From Streptomyces inusitatus (GTDB lineage: Bacteria; Actinomycetota; Actinomycetes; Streptomycetales; Streptomycetaceae), in contig NZ_BMWG01000025.1 in assembly GCF_014651115.1 (NCBI RefSeq), positions 50,410 through 114,409 on the forward strand: a DNA stretch of 64,000 bases, read 5' to 3'. The position numbers and the translations under genes are program-made. The notes below the pieces were generated by a model. It saw only the letters and a program-made list of their open reading frames with translations. It made no database searches and had not been told where the DNA came from. Below, piece by piece: positions 61,502-64,000 of this stretch. Within the stretch, counting starts at the first letter, position 1; the number at the start of each line of letters is the position of its first letter.

Positions 61502-62794
61502 TCAGGCCGCGGCCTCCACCTGCTCGGCCGGCCTGTGCTGCGCCACCACCCGCGAGCTGACCGCCAAATACGGCTGATTCTGTACGGGGGTGAGCTGCCG
61601 CCCCAGCCGGATCGCCAGCACGGTGATACCGAGCGAGAACAGCACGAACGTCACGATGTACGGGCCGTGCAGCGCGGCCCCCATCGGACCGCCGATGGCC
61701 GGGCCGAGCGCCAGCGCGAGCTGCTTCACCAGGGCGAAAGCCGAGTTGTACTGACCGACCATCGACTCCGGCGCCAGATCGGCGACCATCGGCGCGACGG
61801 TCGGCGCGAGCATCGCCTCACCGAGACCGAAGAGCGCGTACGTGGAGATGAAGGCCGCCGTGGCCATGGCCTGACTGCTCGACCCCAGGCCCGCGTACCC
61901 CGCCAGCAGCCAGGCGACGGCCCAGATCAGGCCAACCGCCGCGATCATGCGGCTGCGCTTGCGGCGCTCCACGAACTTCAGCACCACGAACTGCGCGAGC
62001 ACGATCACCGCGGTGTTGGCGGCCAGCGCCGTACCCAGCGTGGACGGCTCGATTCCGGCCGCCTCGGTGCCATAAGCGGCCAACCCCGACTCGAACTGTC
62101 CGTAGCAGGCGAAGAAGAGGACGAAGCCGAGCACACAGAGCTGGACCATCGCCTTGTGCCCGAGCAGCACCCGCATCCCGCCCTTGGCCCCGGACCGCGC
62201 GGCCTGGGGCTGCTGAAGGGAGGCGGGGCGCGGCAGCCGGACGGTGAGCGCGATCCCGGCGAGCACCAGGAACATCACGGCCTCGATGCCGAAGAGCAGG
62301 GTGAAGCTCTCGGGCCGGCTCTTGTCGACGATCTGCCCGCCGATCAGCCCGCCGAGGCCGAGCCCCAGGTTCTGCAGAAAGAACTGCATGGCGAAGGCAC
62401 GGGTACGCCCCGTCGCGTCGGTGCACCAGACCAGCATCGTGGCCAGCGCCGGCTGCATCACCGCTGTTCCGGCACCCAGCAGCGCGGCCGAGGCCACCAC
62501 GGCCGGCACGCCCTCGGCCAGACCGATGGAGACGGCGCCCGCCGAGGCGAGCACTGCCGCCCCCACCAGCACGGGCAGCGGCCCGCGCCGGTCGATGACC
62601 CGCCCGGTGAAGGGGAGAGCGACGAGTGCGGCCATGGCGAAGACCGCGAGAACGGCCCCGGCCGTCGTCGCGCCCAGATCCCGTACCTGCGCCACATAGA
62701 CGTAGAGATACGGGACCGTGAAACCGAGTCCGAACGCGCTCAGCGCGCTCCCTGCCTGGATCCGGCGCATCGCTGCACCCATCACCTTGCTCAC
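61502..62794 (-). CDS. MFS transporter
   Basis: About 430-residue major facilitator with 12 predicted helices. The loop 2-3 motif appears as GRVIDRRGPLPVLVG, and the centre holds a short cytoplasmic loop rich in Pro/Gln. It is divergent from a MarR regulator, the usual layout for a drug efflux pump induced by its substrate. Several GTG/ATG codons cluster at the start; GTG 62794 has GAGGCAGG upstream. Confidence 0.9.
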   Translation of the reverse strand: MSKVMGAAMRRIQAGSALSAFGLGFTVPYLYVYVAQVRDLGATTAGAVLAVFAMAALVALPFTGRVIDRRGPLPVLVGAAVLASAGAVSIGLAEGVPAVVASAALLGAGTAVMQPALATMLVWCTDATGRTRAFAMQFFLQNLGLGLGGLIGGQIVDKSRPESFTLLFGIEAVMFLVLAGIALTVRLPRPASLQQPQAARSGAKGGMRVLLGHKAMVQLCVLGFVLFFACYGQFESGLAAYGTEAAGIEPSTLGTALAANTAVIVLAQFVVLKFVERRKRSRMIAAVGLIWAVAWLLAGYAGLGSSSQAMATAAFISTYALFGLGEAMLAPTVAPMVADLAPESMVGQYNSAFALVKQLALALGPAIGGPMGAALHGPYIVTFVLFSLGITVLAIRLGRQLTPVQNQPYLAVSSRVVAQHRPAEQVEAAA

Positions 62795-62825
62795 ACTCAC
62801 CTGCCTCAGAGATCGAAAGGAGTGA

Positions 62826-62890
62826 AGCCTCAAGACTTCAACAGTAAAGTTCGAGGCTTAACAGTACACATCGAAGGACTTCAATGCCAA
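62826..62890. promoter_or_regulatory. MFS/MarR divergent operator region
   Basis: AT-rich for this genome. It holds an imperfect inverted repeat GCCTCAAGACTT...AAAGTTCGAGGC (62826-62856) and repeated ACTTCAA words (62836 and 62877 regions). The MarR gene likely uses TTCAAT-17-GATACT, with a start very close to its ATG. MarR binding here would control both genes. Confidence 0.55.
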
Positions 62891-62915
62891 TGTGTGTCGT
62901 GCGATACTGCGCCGT

Positions 62916-63491
62916 ATGCCTAACGCGAGCCCCGAGGGCCCAGCAGTGACGGGCCCGGCCATCCAGGAGCCGTCCCTCGACGAGCAGATCGCTGCGTACC
63001 AGCGCGAGTACGGAGACCTCGATCCGCAGGTCGAGAAGGTGGTCTCGGCGCTCGGCCGGCTCAACCGCCGGATGAACGTCGGCTACGGCCGCCAGCTCGC
63101 CACCCTCGGCATCACCAACGCCGAGTGGGAGGTCCTCAAGACCCTCGTCCTCGCGGGAGCCCCCTATCGGATGGGCCCCGGCGAGCTGGCGAAGCGACTG
63201 GGCCTCACCCCGGCCGCGATGACCCACCGGATCGACCGCATGGCCGGCGAGGGCCTGGTCACCCGGGACCGCGACGAGAGCAACCGCGTCCGCGTGATCG
63301 TGGAGCTGACGGACGAGGGCCGTACGAAGTGGCTTGAGGCGATGCGGATGGCCTCCGACTTCGAGGGCGACCTGCTCCAGGACCTCTCGGCCGACGAGCG
63401 CGGAGTCCTCGGCGAGCTCCTCATCCGCGTACTGCGCCGGGTGGAGGACGCCCAGCCCGACGCGGGCGGCCGGCTCAGCGACCTGGACTGA
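62916..63491 (+). CDS. MarR-family regulator
   Basis: 191-residue MarR protein. The winged helix reads ITNAEWEVLKTLVLAG, GPGELAKRLGLTPAAMTHRIDRMAGEGLV and a wing RDRDESNRVRVIVELTDEG. The N-terminal 60 residues provide dimer helices. It is divergent from the MFS transporter and probably represses it. A hairpin (63520-63544) follows. Confidence 0.92.
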   Translation: MPNASPEGPAVTGPAIQEPSLDEQIAAYQREYGDLDPQVEKVVSALGRLNRRMNVGYGRQLATLGITNAEWEVLKTLVLAGAPYRMGPGELAKRLGLTPAAMTHRIDRMAGEGLVTRDRDESNRVRVIVELTDEGRTKWLEAMRMASDFEGDLLQDLSADERGVLGELLIRVLRRVEDAQPDAGGRLSDLD

Positions 63492-63519
63492 CGGCCCGGG
63501 CCGGGGCCTCATCCCCTGA

Positions 63520-63544
63520 GAAAGGCCCTGGACCAGGGCCTTTC
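63520..63544 (+). terminator. Terminator after the MarR gene
   Basis: Inverted repeat GAAAGGCCCTGG / CCAGGGCCTTTC, just upstream of the first rRNA promoter. Confidence 0.8.
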
Positions 63545-63554
63545 CAAGAGGCGC

Positions 63555-64000
63555 CGGGTGAAGTTGACACGCACTTCACCGGTCCGTAAGGTTCTCCGAG
63601 TTGTCACGGGGCCGGAACGGTTCTGCGACAGCCACTCCCGCCGCATCTGCGGCAATCAAACTCAGCACGATCTCCCAGTCGGGATGGATTTCGGCACGCC
63701 GAAATCCGATGGACAGACTCGATTATGAGTCGCCCGGGAAATCCGCTAGAGTTTGAAACGTCGGAACGGCCCAACAGCCGGAAAGACAACCCGATTTCGA
63801 CCGGGAGTCAGGCCCGAAAGGATCTGATAGAGTCGGAGCAGCCGAAAGGCAAAAGGCCGGTCCAACTGGCCGCTGGATCTGAAAATCCAAACCGGAAACG
63901 GAATGGGAAAAGGATCTGGTAGAGTTGGAAACGCAAGACCGAAGGGAAAGCCCGGAGGGCCTGGTGAAAAGGGCCTGAAGGAAGCGTCCGTTCCTTGAGA
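63555..64000 (+). promoter_or_regulatory. Ribosomal RNA operon promoter and leader region
   Basis: A multi-promoter rrn upstream region. The first promoter is TTGACA (63564-63569), 17 bp, TAAGGT (63587-63592). Three further TAGAGT -10 boxes lie at 63747, 63828 and 63920, the last two in the same context GGATCTG(A/G)TAGAGT 92 bp apart. After them comes CGCAAGACCGAAGGGAAAGC and the leader typical of Streptomyces rrn operons. The 16S gene is expected shortly after base 64000. Confidence 0.88.

Noticed and set aside
63604..63922. Short open frames in the rRNA leader
   Set aside because: They overlap the stacked rRNA promoters and leader sequence and have no start signal.

Overview
This window is a stretch of Streptomyces chromosome. 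The grounds are the very high G+C with strong G/C bias at third codon positions, frequent GTG starts, Actinobacteria-specific genes (bldC, Lsr2, an AtrA-type TetR regulator, DUF3073, mycothiol-type enzymes), a c-di-AMP riboswitch of the streptomycete cell-wall-hydrolase type, and a gene order that from memory matches the region around SCO4071-SCO4122 of S. coelicolor. No search was run, so symbols rest on motif and neighbourhood recognition.

Layout. 1-15.2 kb is a purine biosynthesis region: the 3' part of purC, the overlapping purS-purQ-purL operon, then purF and purM. Between them lie a DesKR-like two-component system with an ABC-2 exporter, Lsr2, three glycine tRNAs, an ArsR-like regulator with an M23 peptidase, a mycothiol-dependent enzyme family member and a META-domain lipoprotein. 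15.2-31.2 kb carries DUF3073, valine dehydrogenase, bldC, the HrpA helicase, a DsbA/CcdA thiol-redox pair, tRNAs for Asp, Phe, Asp and Glu, a FluC fluoride-channel pair and a DEAD-box RNA helicase with an acidic head and an RGG-like tail.

31.2-39 kb is the accessory part. A complete tRNA-Lys gene is followed by about 5.7 kb ending in an exact 49-bp repeat of the tRNA 3' half. This island carries a pterin dehydratase, an XRE/TPR regulator and a compact RiPP cluster: a graspetide-type precursor (33648-33938), an ATP-grasp macrocyclase and a PIMT-like methyltransferase, all translationally coupled. This is the composition of the fuscimiditide-type (aspartimide-containing graspetide) systems. Beyond the repeat lie a second pterin dehydratase, a decayed piece of the same type of XRE/TPR regulator, an internally deleted flavoprotein and a NUDIX hydrolase. 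The two flanks are therefore homologous but diverged, and the island looks as if it came in by recombination at tRNA-Lys.

39-51.5 kb holds a secreted HNH nuclease, an ECF42-type sigma factor with its DGPF partner, a TipAS-type MerR regulator, initiator tRNA, a SpoIIE-type phosphatase, a riboswitch-controlled M23 hydrolase, a PrsW-like protease, trmB, L-2-hydroxyglutarate oxidase and a sporulation-associated TPR regulator. 52-63.5 kb holds an asparagine-synthetase-like protein with a degenerate ATP loop, a large sigma-factor/zinc-finger/membrane/NPCBM fusion, an AtrA-like regulator, a type II NADH dehydrogenase, a PAS-SpoIIE-HATPase phosphatase, and a divergent MFS/MarR pair. The window ends inside the multi-promoter leader of a ribosomal RNA operon; the 16S gene itself lies beyond 64000.
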